Assembly (NCBI RefSeq): GCF_000027225.1
Contig: NC_013892.1
Span: 1,984,001-2,048,000 of the forward strand
Reading direction: 5' to 3'
Origin: Xenorhabdus bovienii SS-2004
GTDB lineage: Bacteria; Pseudomonadota; Gammaproteobacteria; Enterobacterales; Enterobacteriaceae
DNA: 64,000 nucleotides
Shown one piece after another: positions 24,493 through 32,045 of this stretch. The first letter of the stretch is position 1, and each line of letters begins with the position of its first letter. The position numbers were made by a program, and so were the translations under genes. A model generated the notes under the pieces. The model made no database searches, was not told the origin of the DNA, and saw only the letters and a program-made list of their open reading frames with translations.

Positions 24493-24813
24493 ATGAAGAT
24501 GAAAGAAAATCCTGATGTATGGGCTGAGCTGCTCAATGGCCTGCAAAATTCGTGGCCGCAGATATCCGGCTCTGTTTTGGCAATAGCTATCTGTTATGGC
24601 CGCCTGATTTATGACGGCGTGGAACGCAAGAACCGTTGGGTCGAAGCGCTGCTCTGTGGTGCCTTGTCATGGAGCGTGTCCAGTGGCTTAGAGATGTTTG
24701 GCGTTCCCAGTAGTTTCGCGCCGGCAATCGGGGGTGTCATTGGTTTTATTGGCGTTGAAAAAATACGTGAGTTTGCTATCCGTGCCATCAATAAACGGTT
24801 GGGAGATAAATAA
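24493..24813 (+). CDS. Holin (lambda-type)
   Basis: 106 residues from ATG 24493 (another ATG, 24487-24489 region, is in frame upstream). About three hydrophobic segments (ISGSVLAIAICYGRLIY; VEALLCGALSWSVSSGLEMF; FAPAIGGVIGFIGV) and a basic C-terminus (RAINKRLGDK), as in the phage holin lambda family. It forms the membrane lesion that starts lysis. Adjacent start codons may give holin and antiholin as in lambda S. One-base overlap with the muramidase gene. Confidence 0.85.
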   Translation: MKMKENPDVWAELLNGLQNSWPQISGSVLAIAICYGRLIYDGVERKNRWVEALLCGALSWSVSSGLEMFGVPSSFAPAIGGVIGFIGVEKIREFAIRAINKRLGDK

Positions 24814-25214
24814 TGACCAGAGGCATTCGTAATAACAATCCCGGCAACATTGACCACAACTCAGCGAATAAGTGGCAGGGTCAATTGCCTCACGACCCGA
24901 AGATTGAATCTCGGTTTTGTCGGTTTGAATCACCAGAGTATGGTATTCGGGCACTGATGAAGCTGTTGTGCAATTACCACAAAAAAGGCTATCAGACCGT
25001 CGCGAAGATGATAGACCGCTGGGCACCCACTAACGAAAATAACACTTCGGCTTATATCAATGGTGTGGCCAAGGCGTTAGGTGTCGATCCTCATCAGGTG
25101 ATGACTGTCGATAAAGTGACGTTGATTGGATTGGCCAAGTCCATCATCCGGCACGAGAACGGCAAGCAACCGTATTCAGAGGCAACGTTTGAGAAAGCGT
25201 TTGAGCTTTTATGA
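24813..25214 (+). CDS. Endolysin, P5-like muramidase
   Basis: 133 residues starting MTRGIRNNNPGNIDHNS, the signature of the structural-protein-P5/lytic transglycosylase-like family; further FESPEYGIRALMKLLCNYHK and PTNENNTSAYINGVAKALGV. No signal peptide, so release depends on the holin. Degrades peptidoglycan at lysis. Overlaps Rz by 4 bases. Confidence 0.88.
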   Translation: MTRGIRNNNPGNIDHNSANKWQGQLPHDPKIESRFCRFESPEYGIRALMKLLCNYHKKGYQTVAKMIDRWAPTNENNTSAYINGVAKALGVDPHQVMTVDKVTLIGLAKSIIRHENGKQPYSEATFEKAFELL

Positions 25215-25678
25215 AGTGGAAAGTTAAAGCTGTTTCAGTGGTAGTCGGTATCGTTCTGATTGGTTCGGCTGCATATTCCATCTATTCAGTGTATGTGGAA
25301 AATGGACGGCTCACAGATGAGAAAAAGTCACTGACTACTCAGCTATCAGAGAAAAACGCCATCATCACCAACCAGCAAGCACGAATCCAAAACCTTGCAG
25401 AGCTGGAGACCAAACACATTCAGGAACTCGACAATGCCAAATCTGAAATTGATACTCTTCGGGCTGATGTTGCCGCTGGCCGTCGCAAGTTGCGCATCAA
25501 AGCCATCTGTCCCTCCGTGCCTAACACCGTTGCCTCCAGCAGCATGGGCGATGCAACCACCGTCGAACTCTCTGGAGAAACTGGATCAACTGTTCTCGAT
25601 ATCCGAGAAAGCATCATCAACGACCTCGCAAAATTAAGATATTTGCAGGATTACATAAAAACGGAGTGTTCCCGATGA
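25211..25678 (+). CDS. Rz: Rz inner-membrane spanin
   Basis: 155 residues. N-terminal membrane anchor (VKAVSVVVGIVLIGSAAYSI) followed by a periplasmic coiled coil (TDEKKSLTTQLSEKNAIITN). Works with the embedded Rz1 lipoprotein to fuse inner and outer membranes in the last step of lysis. The stop overlaps the next start (ATGA). Confidence 0.9.
   Translation: MKWKVKAVSVVVGIVLIGSAAYSIYSVYVENGRLTDEKKSLTTQLSEKNAIITNQQARIQNLAELETKHIQELDNAKSEIDTLRADVAAGRRKLRIKAICPSVPNTVASSSMGDATTVELSGETGSTVLDIRESIINDLAKLRYLQDYIKTECSR
25434..25637 (+). CDS. Rz1: Rz1 outer-membrane spanin lipoprotein, nested in Rz
   Basis: 67 residues in the +1 frame inside Rz. Lipoprotein signal MPNLKLILFGLMLPLAVASC with the lipobox Cys at residue 20, then a Pro-rich mature part (VPPCLTPLPPAAW), as in other Rz1 proteins. 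Fully embedded organisation as in lambda. Confidence 0.88.
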   Translation: MPNLKLILFGLMLPLAVASCASKPSVPPCLTPLPPAAWAMQPPSNSLEKLDQLFSISEKASSTTSQN

Positions 25679-25899
25679 GTATGACATTAGGACAAAAATT
25701 GGTAGGTATTAGCTTTAACCCAGGCGGTAATATTCTGGTTGATGCGGTAAAACAGAATGCCGCTGACACAATTGATTTAATTCAAGACAGCATGCAGAAA
25801 GCGACATCAGAAGAAGCGCTGATGATTCACAACGAAGCGGTGCGTCGCATTATGGACGCCCAGATGTGGGCAGTAAAAGCGATCACGTGGAAAGACTGA
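25675..25899 (+). CDS. Acb2/Tad1-like small anti-defence protein
   Basis: 74 residues. Pattern G-x-x-FNPGGNILVDAVKQNAADTI early and a C-terminal helix ending MDAQMWAVKAITW, which I know from the Acb2/Tad1 hairpin family (formerly a DUF). Acb2 and Tad1 proteins bind cyclic nucleotides made by CBASS and Thoeris immune systems and so blunt abortive defence. The fit is by pattern only; ligand residues cannot be checked here. It is the last gene of the lysis cassette, coupled to Rz by ATGA, so it would be made late unless read from another promoter. Confidence 0.6.
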   Translation: MSMTLGQKLVGISFNPGGNILVDAVKQNAADTIDLIQDSMQKATSEEALMIHNEAVRRIMDAQMWAVKAITWKD

Positions 25900-25913
25900 C
25901 ATAAATAAACAGC

Positions 25914-25940
25914 CACCCCAGAGCAAATGAGACTGGGGTG
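25914..25940. terminator. Hairpin between lysis cassette and zinc-finger gene
   Basis: Perfect 8-bp stem CACCCCAG / CTGGGGTG with an 11-base loop. Weak T content on either side, so termination is uncertain. It lies between the convergent ends of the Acb2/Tad1-like gene and the zinc-finger gene and marks one edge of the moron. Confidence 0.5.
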
Positions 25941-25989
25941 ATGTGGTATGATTTTGTCCAGAAGGCGAAGGGGCAGATTCAGATAAGTA

Positions 25990-26832
25990 TTAAAGAAAAT
26001 CATCATCATCTATATCTAACCGGGGTAATGCCTCAGACGAAGAATTTCTTCTCAGGAATTCTGCGGTAGGGCTAACCGATCGCGATCGAACTGGATGCCC
26101 TATTGGTGAAGTTGTGCGCACTGAAGGTGGTGACAGTGGAGTTTGTGGCCTCGGAGCACCCGGTGGTTGTATAGATAGTGGCGCTCGTTCATAAGGATAA
26201 GGAGATACACTTCTTTGTCGTACATTCAAACCAGATGGTTCGGGCGGGGAAGGGCTATTTTCTAATAGAGAGCGTAATGTTGAAAATCTTTCTTGAGTAG
26301 CCGGTTGCTGATATGGGGTAGGATGTTGTGATGTCGAAGGAGTTAGCTCCCTAACAGGACCACCAGATTGTGCAGCAGGTATGAGGTGCGGGGCTCTTTG
26401 TCGTCTATCTGGTTCTTGCATACTTTGACGCATACGAGCAAAAGTTGCGCTGTTATCGACATTAGATGGTGATGCACCTCTTTGTTTTAGCGAAGATGTG
26501 AATGTGTTAGGGGGCTGCGTATTCAAACCAGAAGTGCTGGGTTGATAGTTTTGGACAGGAATCGGAGTATTATACTCGCGGTTCATATTATGCATGCGGC
26601 TCAGATGACTTTTTAAGTTGTCCTTCCGAGTACTCGTGTATTCGCAAATATCACACTGAAAAGGCTTCTCTCCTATATGGGCTCGCATATGCCTTTTTAA
26701 GTTGTCCTCCCGAGGACTCGTGTATTCGCAAATATCACACTGAAAAGGCTTCTCTCCTGTATGGGCTCGCATATGCCTCTCTAACTTAGCTGGCTTCCAA
26801 AACTTTTGAAGGCAAATGGGGCAGGTATACAT
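25990..26832 (-). CDS. Eukaryotic-type C2H2 zinc-finger protein (phage moron)
   Basis: 280 residues from ATG 26832, preceded by GGAGGTTCTT. Three classical C2H2 fingers: C4, C7, H20, H24; C32, C35, H48, H52; C60, C63, H76, H81, joined by HTGEKPF and HIGEKPF linkers that are the hallmark of eukaryotic DNA-binding zinc fingers. Helix residues -1,2,3,6 are K,A,K,R; R,D,N,R; R,D,N,S. Residues about 90-280 are low-complexity, rich in Ser, Pro, Gln and Arg (RQRSVSPYPYERAPL; RSRSVSPTAEF) with an acidic end LDIDDDDFL. No signal peptide or membrane segment. Read opposite to the late genes between lysis and packaging modules, a usual moron site, with hairpins on both sides. Probable function inferred: DNA-binding effector acting in eukaryotic host nuclei, or a phage regulator; untested. 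Confidence 0.9.
   Translation of the reverse strand: MYTCPICLQKFWKPAKLERHMRAHTGEKPFQCDICEYTSPREDNLKRHMRAHIGEKPFQCDICEYTSTRKDNLKSHLSRMHNMNREYNTPIPVQNYQPSTSGLNTQPPNTFTSSLKQRGASPSNVDNSATFARMRQSMQEPDRRQRAPHLIPAAQSGGPVRELTPSTSQHPTPYQQPATQERFSTLRSLLENSPSPPEPSGLNVRQRSVSPYPYERAPLSIQPPGAPRPQTPLSPPSVRTTSPIGHPVRSRSVSPTAEFLRRNSSSEALPRLDIDDDDFL
26611..26778 (-). repeat. 84-bp tandem duplication coding zinc fingers 2 and 3
   Basis: 26611-26694 and 26695-26778 are in-frame copies (28 codons) differing at 3 of 84 positions. Such high identity points to a recent duplication or gene conversion of a single finger unit. Confidence 0.88.
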
Positions 26833-26939
26833 AAGAACCTCCAATAAATAATATATTTGCAATAATCCATACCCCCATCTTTCCTCAATAACAAACGAAT
26901 AATAATTAACAGTTAGTTACTCTCTGAAACTAAAGCCAA

Positions 26940-27014
26940 TATTCCTTTACCCATTCCCTTGAGTGGTTAAAGGAATACCCCATGCCATCAGTTAACGCTG
27001 GTGGTTTTTCTTTT
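26940..27014 (+). terminator. Inverted repeat and terminator on the upstream side of the zinc-finger gene
   Basis: TATTCCTTTA (26940-26949) and TAAAGGAATA (26968-26977) form an inverted repeat. Next, CCATCAG (26985-26991) pairs with CTGGTGG (26998-27004) before TTTTTCTTTTT, a plus-strand terminator. Together they mark the second edge of the moron. The minus-strand promoter for the zinc-finger gene probably lies in the A/T-rich 26833-26940, but I cannot fix it. Confidence 0.55.
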
Positions 27015-27027
27015 TGGAGAACAGAAC

Positions 27028-27381
27028 ATGACACAGAGTACCCTAACACATACCTTCATCATTGATTTCAAGTGTGACACTGACACACTGAACCAACTTA
27101 AATCACAGTTGAAAAATATTGCTGAACAAGTGGGTCGCATTAACGGTCGTCGCTATGACGCAGGTATAACACTGGCAGTAGATACAGGTGCTAAGGCTCG
27201 AATTGCTGCCGATAGCTTCAAGGTCTTCGATGTAACCGGAAAGGTTTACATGAAAGAGGCGGTCATACCCCAAGCGGTAATAAAGGATAACGACGATCAC
27301 CTCCGTCAGATAATCCGTGAAGAGATACGCCAGTTCGTCACCCGTGAGAGACGAGGCGGCGGTCTGTTCTACAAGAGGTAA
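27028..27381 (+). CDS. Phage protein, unknown, before HNH/terminase
   Basis: 117 residues from ATG 27028 (GAGAACAGAAC upstream). An N-terminal strand-rich domain (THTFIIDFKCDTDTLNQLKS; GITLAVDTGAKARIAADSFK) and a basic end (IRQFVTRERRGGGLFYKR). The family is unknown to me; its place ahead of HNH and terminase suggests a packaging or late accessory protein. Confidence 0.6.
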   Translation: MTQSTLTHTFIIDFKCDTDTLNQLKSQLKNIAEQVGRINGRRYDAGITLAVDTGAKARIAADSFKVFDVTGKVYMKEAVIPQAVIKDNDDHLRQIIREEIRQFVTRERRGGGLFYKR

Positions 27382-27385
27382 TGCC

Positions 27386-27718
27386 ATGTCCCAAATCTAC
27401 AACAGCAAATGGAGTAAGGCACGGCTGGCGTTCTTGCAACAACATCCCTTATGTGTGATGTGCCGTCAGCAGGGCAAGTTAGCCCCGGCTACTGTGGTCG
27501 ATCATATCGTCCCGCATAAACTTAAGGATGCGATTAATGCCAATGATAGCGAGGCCATTAAAATCGCACGGCGTTTGTTCTGGGGTAAGGCGAACTGGCA
27601 GTCACTGTGCGCCTCACATCACAACTCGACTAAGCAACGTATTGAGAAGTGCAATCGAGAGATTGGCTGCGATATCAACGGCATCCCGATAGATGATCAT
27701 TCACACTGGAATAAATGA
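27386..27718 (+). CDS. HNH endonuclease of the packaging module
   Basis: 110 residues. HNH fold: CVMCRQQGKLAPATVVDHIV (Cys pair and first His of the metal site) and WQSLCASHHNSTKQR. In HK97-like phages an HNH protein next to the terminase supports genome packaging (known for HK97 gp74). Starts 4 bases after the previous stop. Confidence 0.88.
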   Translation: MSQIYNSKWSKARLAFLQQHPLCVMCRQQGKLAPATVVDHIVPHKLKDAINANDSEAIKIARRLFWGKANWQSLCASHHNSTKQRIEKCNREIGCDINGIPIDDHSHWNK

Positions 27719-27913
27719 CGGAATAAAATTTATATCAACCGGAATGAAAACAAATGCAATGACTTTATGCGTAATGATAACTAGGGTGATTATAAAGTTC
27801 CATCCAGAAAGTATTAGACCGCCGCTATCCCTCAACGATATCGCTAACGCAGTTTTTTAACAAAAAAGGTCAAAAAAGGCCACAAACAGCTTGACATTAA
27901 CAGGAGGCTGTAA

Positions 27914-28387
27914 ATGACAAAACGCACGCGTTCAGACAGCCTCAAAGGCAAGATGCAGGCGATTGTCAACGCATTTCAGGACACCCTCGAACCGCCGGCG
28001 CACGCAGGCTTAATGCCGGAAGCCATCGACTTTTACAATGACAACATTCGCACAAAAGCGCTCAATCTCTGGACACCTTCCGACCTGATTGAAGTGGTCA
28101 GTCTGGCGAATAACCAATATGCCCTGATGGAAGTCAGTCACTACCTGCGCAAGCTGGAGTCGGATTACTCCGAGACCCGTGACGAAAAGGCGATCAAGGA
28201 AAACCGCAAGTACAAACTCGAATTAACCCGCGTGATTATTGCCCAGCGCTCCGGTCTGCAAATCCATTCACGCGCCACCAATGGCGAAAGCCGTGACCAG
28301 CGCAACAAGAATCAAAACGATGCCGACGCCCGCGCCTTGCTGGGCGAAGTTGAGGACGATGGCTTGCTGGCGTCGCCCTGGCACTAA
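27914..28387 (+). CDS. terS: Terminase small subunit (P27 family)
   Basis: 157 residues. Recognises phage DNA for packaging. Typical of the P27 small terminase: LMPEAIDFYNDNIRTKAL, DLIEVVSLANNQYALMEVSH, and the long basic C-terminus (GLQIHSRATNGESRDQRNKN). GGAGGCTGTAA precedes the ATG. The 195 bases before it (27719-27913) hold no gene I can support. Confidence 0.88.
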   Translation: MTKRTRSDSLKGKMQAIVNAFQDTLEPPAHAGLMPEAIDFYNDNIRTKALNLWTPSDLIEVVSLANNQYALMEVSHYLRKLESDYSETRDEKAIKENRKYKLELTRVIIAQRSGLQIHSRATNGESRDQRNKNQNDADARALLGEVEDDGLLASPWH

Positions 28388-28396
28388 GGAGAAAGG

Positions 28397-29923
28397 ATGG
28401 TCAGTCAATTATCGCGCGGTGAGAAGGTCATCGCGTTTATCGAGCGTTATTGCATTGTGCCAGAAGGGGTGCTGCTGGGGCAGCCCATGCGGTTAGAGGC
28501 GTTCCAGAAACAATTTATCCGGGATATCTACGACAATCCCCACGGCACGCGCACCGCGTACTTATCGATTGCCCGCAAGAATGGCAAAACGGGATTGATT
28601 GCCGGCATTCTGTTGGCCCATCTGGTCGGCACTGAGGCGGTGCAGAATTCCCAAATCGTAAGCGGTGCCATGAGCCGGGAACAGGCGGCCATTGTGTTTA
28701 ATCTGGCGGTGAAGATGATTAACCTGAACCCCCGGTTGCAGCAGCTTATTCACATTATCCCCAGCAGCAAGCGGCTGATCGGCAAACCCTGCAATGTTGA
28801 ATACAAGGCACTGTCCGCCGATGGTAAAACGACACACGGGCTGTCACCGGTGCTGGCGATACTGGATGAAGTCGGGCAGGTGAAAGGGGCGCAAAACGAT
28901 TTTATCGACGCTATCACGACCTCGCAGGGGGCGCATGAAAACCCGCTGTTGGTCGCTATCAGTACGCAGGCACCCACGGATGCCGATTTACTCAGTATCT
29001 GGCTGGATGATGCGGCAAACTCCAACGACCCCAAAATCGTTTCACACGTTTACACGGCACCGATGGATTTAGCCATTACCGATCCGGCGGCATGGCGGGC
29101 GGCTAACCCGGCGCTGGATACCTTCCGATCACTGAAAGATATTGAGGAACACGCCAAACGTGCCGCGCGGATGCCGTCACAAGAAAACAGCTTCCGTAAC
29201 CTGATGCTGAATCAGCGGGTATCACTGGTGTCGCCGTTCATTTCCCGCAATACATGGATGGAATGCGCCGGGGAACTGGAGCCTATCGTCGGCAAATGTT
29301 ACGCCGGGCTGGATTTGTCGGCAGCCAAAGATCTCACGGCACTGGTGATTATCGGCAAATCGGCGTCGGGTAAATGGAATGTTCACCCGTTCTTCTGGAC
29401 ACCGGACAAGACGCTGCTGGATCGGGCGAAAACTGACCGCGTGCCTTACGACGTATGGAAAAAACAAGGCTTTTTGCGCACCACGCCGGGGGCGACCGTG
29501 GACTATGAGTATATTGCAAAAGAACTCGCTGACATTGTGGAAAACTTCGACATTGAAATACTCCACTTTGATCGTTGGCGGATAGAGATATTTAAGAAGG
29601 AAGTCAGGCGGGCTGGCTTGTCCCTGAAAATGGCCGAATTTGGACAGGGCTATAAGGACATGTCCCCCGCCATGGATAAAACAGAACAGCTATTACTGGA
29701 AGGGCAGGTAAACCACGCTAATCATCCCGTGTTAACCATGTGTGCCGCGAATGCGGTGGTTGAGCGGGATGCGGCCGGCAACCGGAAACTCGCGAAAGAC
29801 AAATCCACGGGGCGCATGGATGGCATGGTGGCGCTGGTGATGGCAGCAGGTGCATTAAACAATGCGAAAGGTTCATCGGGGCTGGATGCGTTCCTCCAGA
29901 ACCCAATCATGGTGGGGGTATAA
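28397..29923 (+). CDS. terL: Terminase large subunit
   Basis: 508 residues. Packaging motor ATPase and nuclease. Walker A-like SIARKNGKTGLIAGI (about residue 55-70), Walker B VLAILDEVG (about 153-161), coupling region AISTQAP; the nuclease half has GLDLSAAKDLTALV (first acidic cluster, about 303) and later DGMVALVMA (about 480). Directly coupled to the portal gene (the stop TAA is followed by GTG). Confidence 0.95.
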   Translation: MVSQLSRGEKVIAFIERYCIVPEGVLLGQPMRLEAFQKQFIRDIYDNPHGTRTAYLSIARKNGKTGLIAGILLAHLVGTEAVQNSQIVSGAMSREQAAIVFNLAVKMINLNPRLQQLIHIIPSSKRLIGKPCNVEYKALSADGKTTHGLSPVLAILDEVGQVKGAQNDFIDAITTSQGAHENPLLVAISTQAPTDADLLSIWLDDAANSNDPKIVSHVYTAPMDLAITDPAAWRAANPALDTFRSLKDIEEHAKRAARMPSQENSFRNLMLNQRVSLVSPFISRNTWMECAGELEPIVGKCYAGLDLSAAKDLTALVIIGKSASGKWNVHPFFWTPDKTLLDRAKTDRVPYDVWKKQGFLRTTPGATVDYEYIAKELADIVENFDIEILHFDRWRIEIFKKEVRRAGLSLKMAEFGQGYKDMSPAMDKTEQLLLEGQVNHANHPVLTMCAANAVVERDAAGNRKLAKDKSTGRMDGMVALVMAAGALNNAKGSSGLDAFLQNPIMVGV

Positions 29924-31192
29924 GTGGCGAAAAAGATAGGCAGAATTAAAGGTACCCTCCTGAGCTGGATGGGGGTTCCCATTGGTTTACTGGATGGGAG
30001 TTTCTGGCAGGAATGGACAGGGATGAGCAGCAGCGGCAAAACGGTCAGTGCGGACAGCGCCCTGCAATTATCCACGGTGTGGGCCTGCGTCCGGTTGCTG
30101 AGTGAAACCGTATCAACGCTGCCGCTCAAGCTGTACAAATCCCATGATGACGGCTCCCGTGAACTGGCGAAAAACCATCCGGTTTACCCCATTCTGTGCA
30201 ACCGCCCTAATCTGGAGATGACCCAATCCCGGTTTATGTTAACGGTGGTCGCCAGTCTCTGTTTGCGCGGCAACGCCTTTATCGAAAAGAAGTTCATCGG
30301 TCATAAACTGGTGGCGCTGATCCCACTGCTGCCGCAAAACATGAACATTAAACGCTTGCCGGGCGGTGATATTGAATACACCTACGCCGACAATAGCGGG
30401 GAACATCAGGGCAGGCGTCGGGTTATCCCCGTCAAAAACATGATGCACATTCGTGGGTTCGGTATCGACGGGTTGAGCGGATTGATCCCGGTGAAAACCG
30501 GGCGTGATGTGATTGGCGCGGCGTTATCCACAGATGAGGCGGCGGCCAAAGTTTTCGAAAACGGACTGCAAAGCTCTGGCTTTATTTCTGCGTCTGCAAA
30601 TACCGATTTAACCGAAGAGCAAATTAACGGCATTCGGCAACACATTCAGGCGTTCGTGGGGTCAAAAAACGCCGGGAAAATGATGGTGCTGCCGGGGGAT
30701 TTGACGTACCAGAACATCACGATGAACCCGGAGGCGGCACAGTTGTTACAAAGTCGCGCCTACAATGTGGAAGAAATTTGCCGCTGGTTTCGGGTGCCAC
30801 CGGTGATGGTGGGACACGCCACAAAACAATCCAGCTGGGCATCGTCACTGGAGGGGATGAACATGCAGTTCCTGACCCACACGCTCAGGCCGTTGCTGGT
30901 CAATATCGAGCAGGAAATCGCGCGGTGTCTGCTGGATTCTGACAGCGATTATTACGCTGAATTCAACGTGGAGGGGCTGCTGCGTGCAGACAGCAGAGGG
31001 CGGGCTTCGTACTACGCCACGGCATTACAAAATGCATGGATGAGCCGCAACGAGGTCAGGCGCAAAGAGAATTTACCGCCAATTGAGGGCGGGGACGTTT
31101 TCACCGTACAGCTGAACCTGACACCGATAGATCTGTTAGGGGAGGAGGTGGAGAAAAAATTACCGCCAGAGGATAACAACCATGAAGATTAA
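29924..31192 (+). CDS. Portal protein (HK97 family)
   Basis: 422 residues, GTG start. Dodecameric DNA-entry channel. Hallmarks: VSADSALQLSTVWACVRLLS, HPVYPILCNRPNLEMTQSRF, FRVPPVMVGHA and the C-terminal helical region ARCLLDSDSDYYAEFNVEGL. It overlaps the protease gene by 11 bases. Confidence 0.94.
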   Translation: MAKKIGRIKGTLLSWMGVPIGLLDGSFWQEWTGMSSSGKTVSADSALQLSTVWACVRLLSETVSTLPLKLYKSHDDGSRELAKNHPVYPILCNRPNLEMTQSRFMLTVVASLCLRGNAFIEKKFIGHKLVALIPLLPQNMNIKRLPGGDIEYTYADNSGEHQGRRRVIPVKNMMHIRGFGIDGLSGLIPVKTGRDVIGAALSTDEAAAKVFENGLQSSGFISASANTDLTEEQINGIRQHIQAFVGSKNAGKMMVLPGDLTYQNITMNPEAAQLLQSRAYNVEEICRWFRVPPVMVGHATKQSSWASSLEGMNMQFLTHTLRPLLVNIEQEIARCLLDSDSDYYAEFNVEGLLRADSRGRASYYATALQNAWMSRNEVRRKENLPPIEGGDVFTVQLNLTPIDLLGEEVEKKLPPEDNNHED

Positions 31193-32033
31193 ACACATGC
31201 CTGTCGCACCGGAGGGCAGGCCATTTAACGCGACCGTTAACGATATCCGACCGCTGGCGCTCGACAAATGGAATGGGGGGATCAGAGCGACGAGTACGGA
31301 TAACACCCTCTCTATTCTCGATGTGATTGGTGAGAGTTTTTGGGACGAGGGCGTCACGGCCAAACGGATAGCGGGCGCATTACGGGCAATGGGTGATCAG
31401 GACGTCATTGTCAATATTAACAGTCCGGGTGGGGATGTGTTTGAGGGTATCGCCATTTACAACCTGTTGCGCAACCATAGCGGGCAGGTCACGGTTAACG
31501 TGCTGGGGCTGGCCGCATCCGCCGCCTCAGTGATTGCGATGGCCGGGGATGAAATTAACATGGGACGCGGGGCGTTCCTGATGATCCATAACGCCTGGAC
31601 CTGTTGTTGCGGCAATAAAAATGAACTGGTTGCGGTCGCTGAGGCACTCAGGCCGTTTGATGATTCATTGATTGATATCTATGCCGCACGCACCGGTATC
31701 GACAAGGCCAGTATTGCCCAAATGATGGACGATGAAACGTTTATCAACCACACCGAGGCCATCGCGCAGGGATTTGCTGACGGGTTGTTAACCGCCGACG
31801 TGATTGACGACGGCAACGACAGCCCGCAAGCCGCCTTGCGCAAACTGGATGCCCTGCTGGCTAAATCCCATGTCCCCCGCGCAGAGCGCAGAAAACTGTT
31901 CAATGCGTTAAACGGGCGCACGCCGGGCGCTGCGTCTCACAATCACGGTATGCCGGGCGCTACCGATATCAATATTGACACTTTAGCCGAACTGGAAAAG
32001 ACGATAAACGCCTTTGCACCGGCACACCCATAA
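31182..32033 (+). CDS. ClpP-like prohead protease
   Basis: 283 residues. ClpP/crotonase fold Ser protease that trims the capsid scaffold. INSPGGDVFEGIAIYNLLRN (about 83-102), catalytic Ser in GLAASAASVIAMAG (about 115), catalytic His in FLMIHNAW (about 137). The C-terminal 50 residues are flexible. Confidence 0.92.
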   Translation: MKIKHMPVAPEGRPFNATVNDIRPLALDKWNGGIRATSTDNTLSILDVIGESFWDEGVTAKRIAGALRAMGDQDVIVNINSPGGDVFEGIAIYNLLRNHSGQVTVNVLGLAASAASVIAMAGDEINMGRGAFLMIHNAWTCCCGNKNELVAVAEALRPFDDSLIDIYAARTGIDKASIAQMMDDETFINHTEAIAQGFADGLLTADVIDDGNDSPQAALRKLDALLAKSHVPRAERRKLFNALNGRTPGAASHNHGMPGATDINIDTLAELEKTINAFAPAHP

Positions 32034-32045
32034 TCTGGAGAATGT

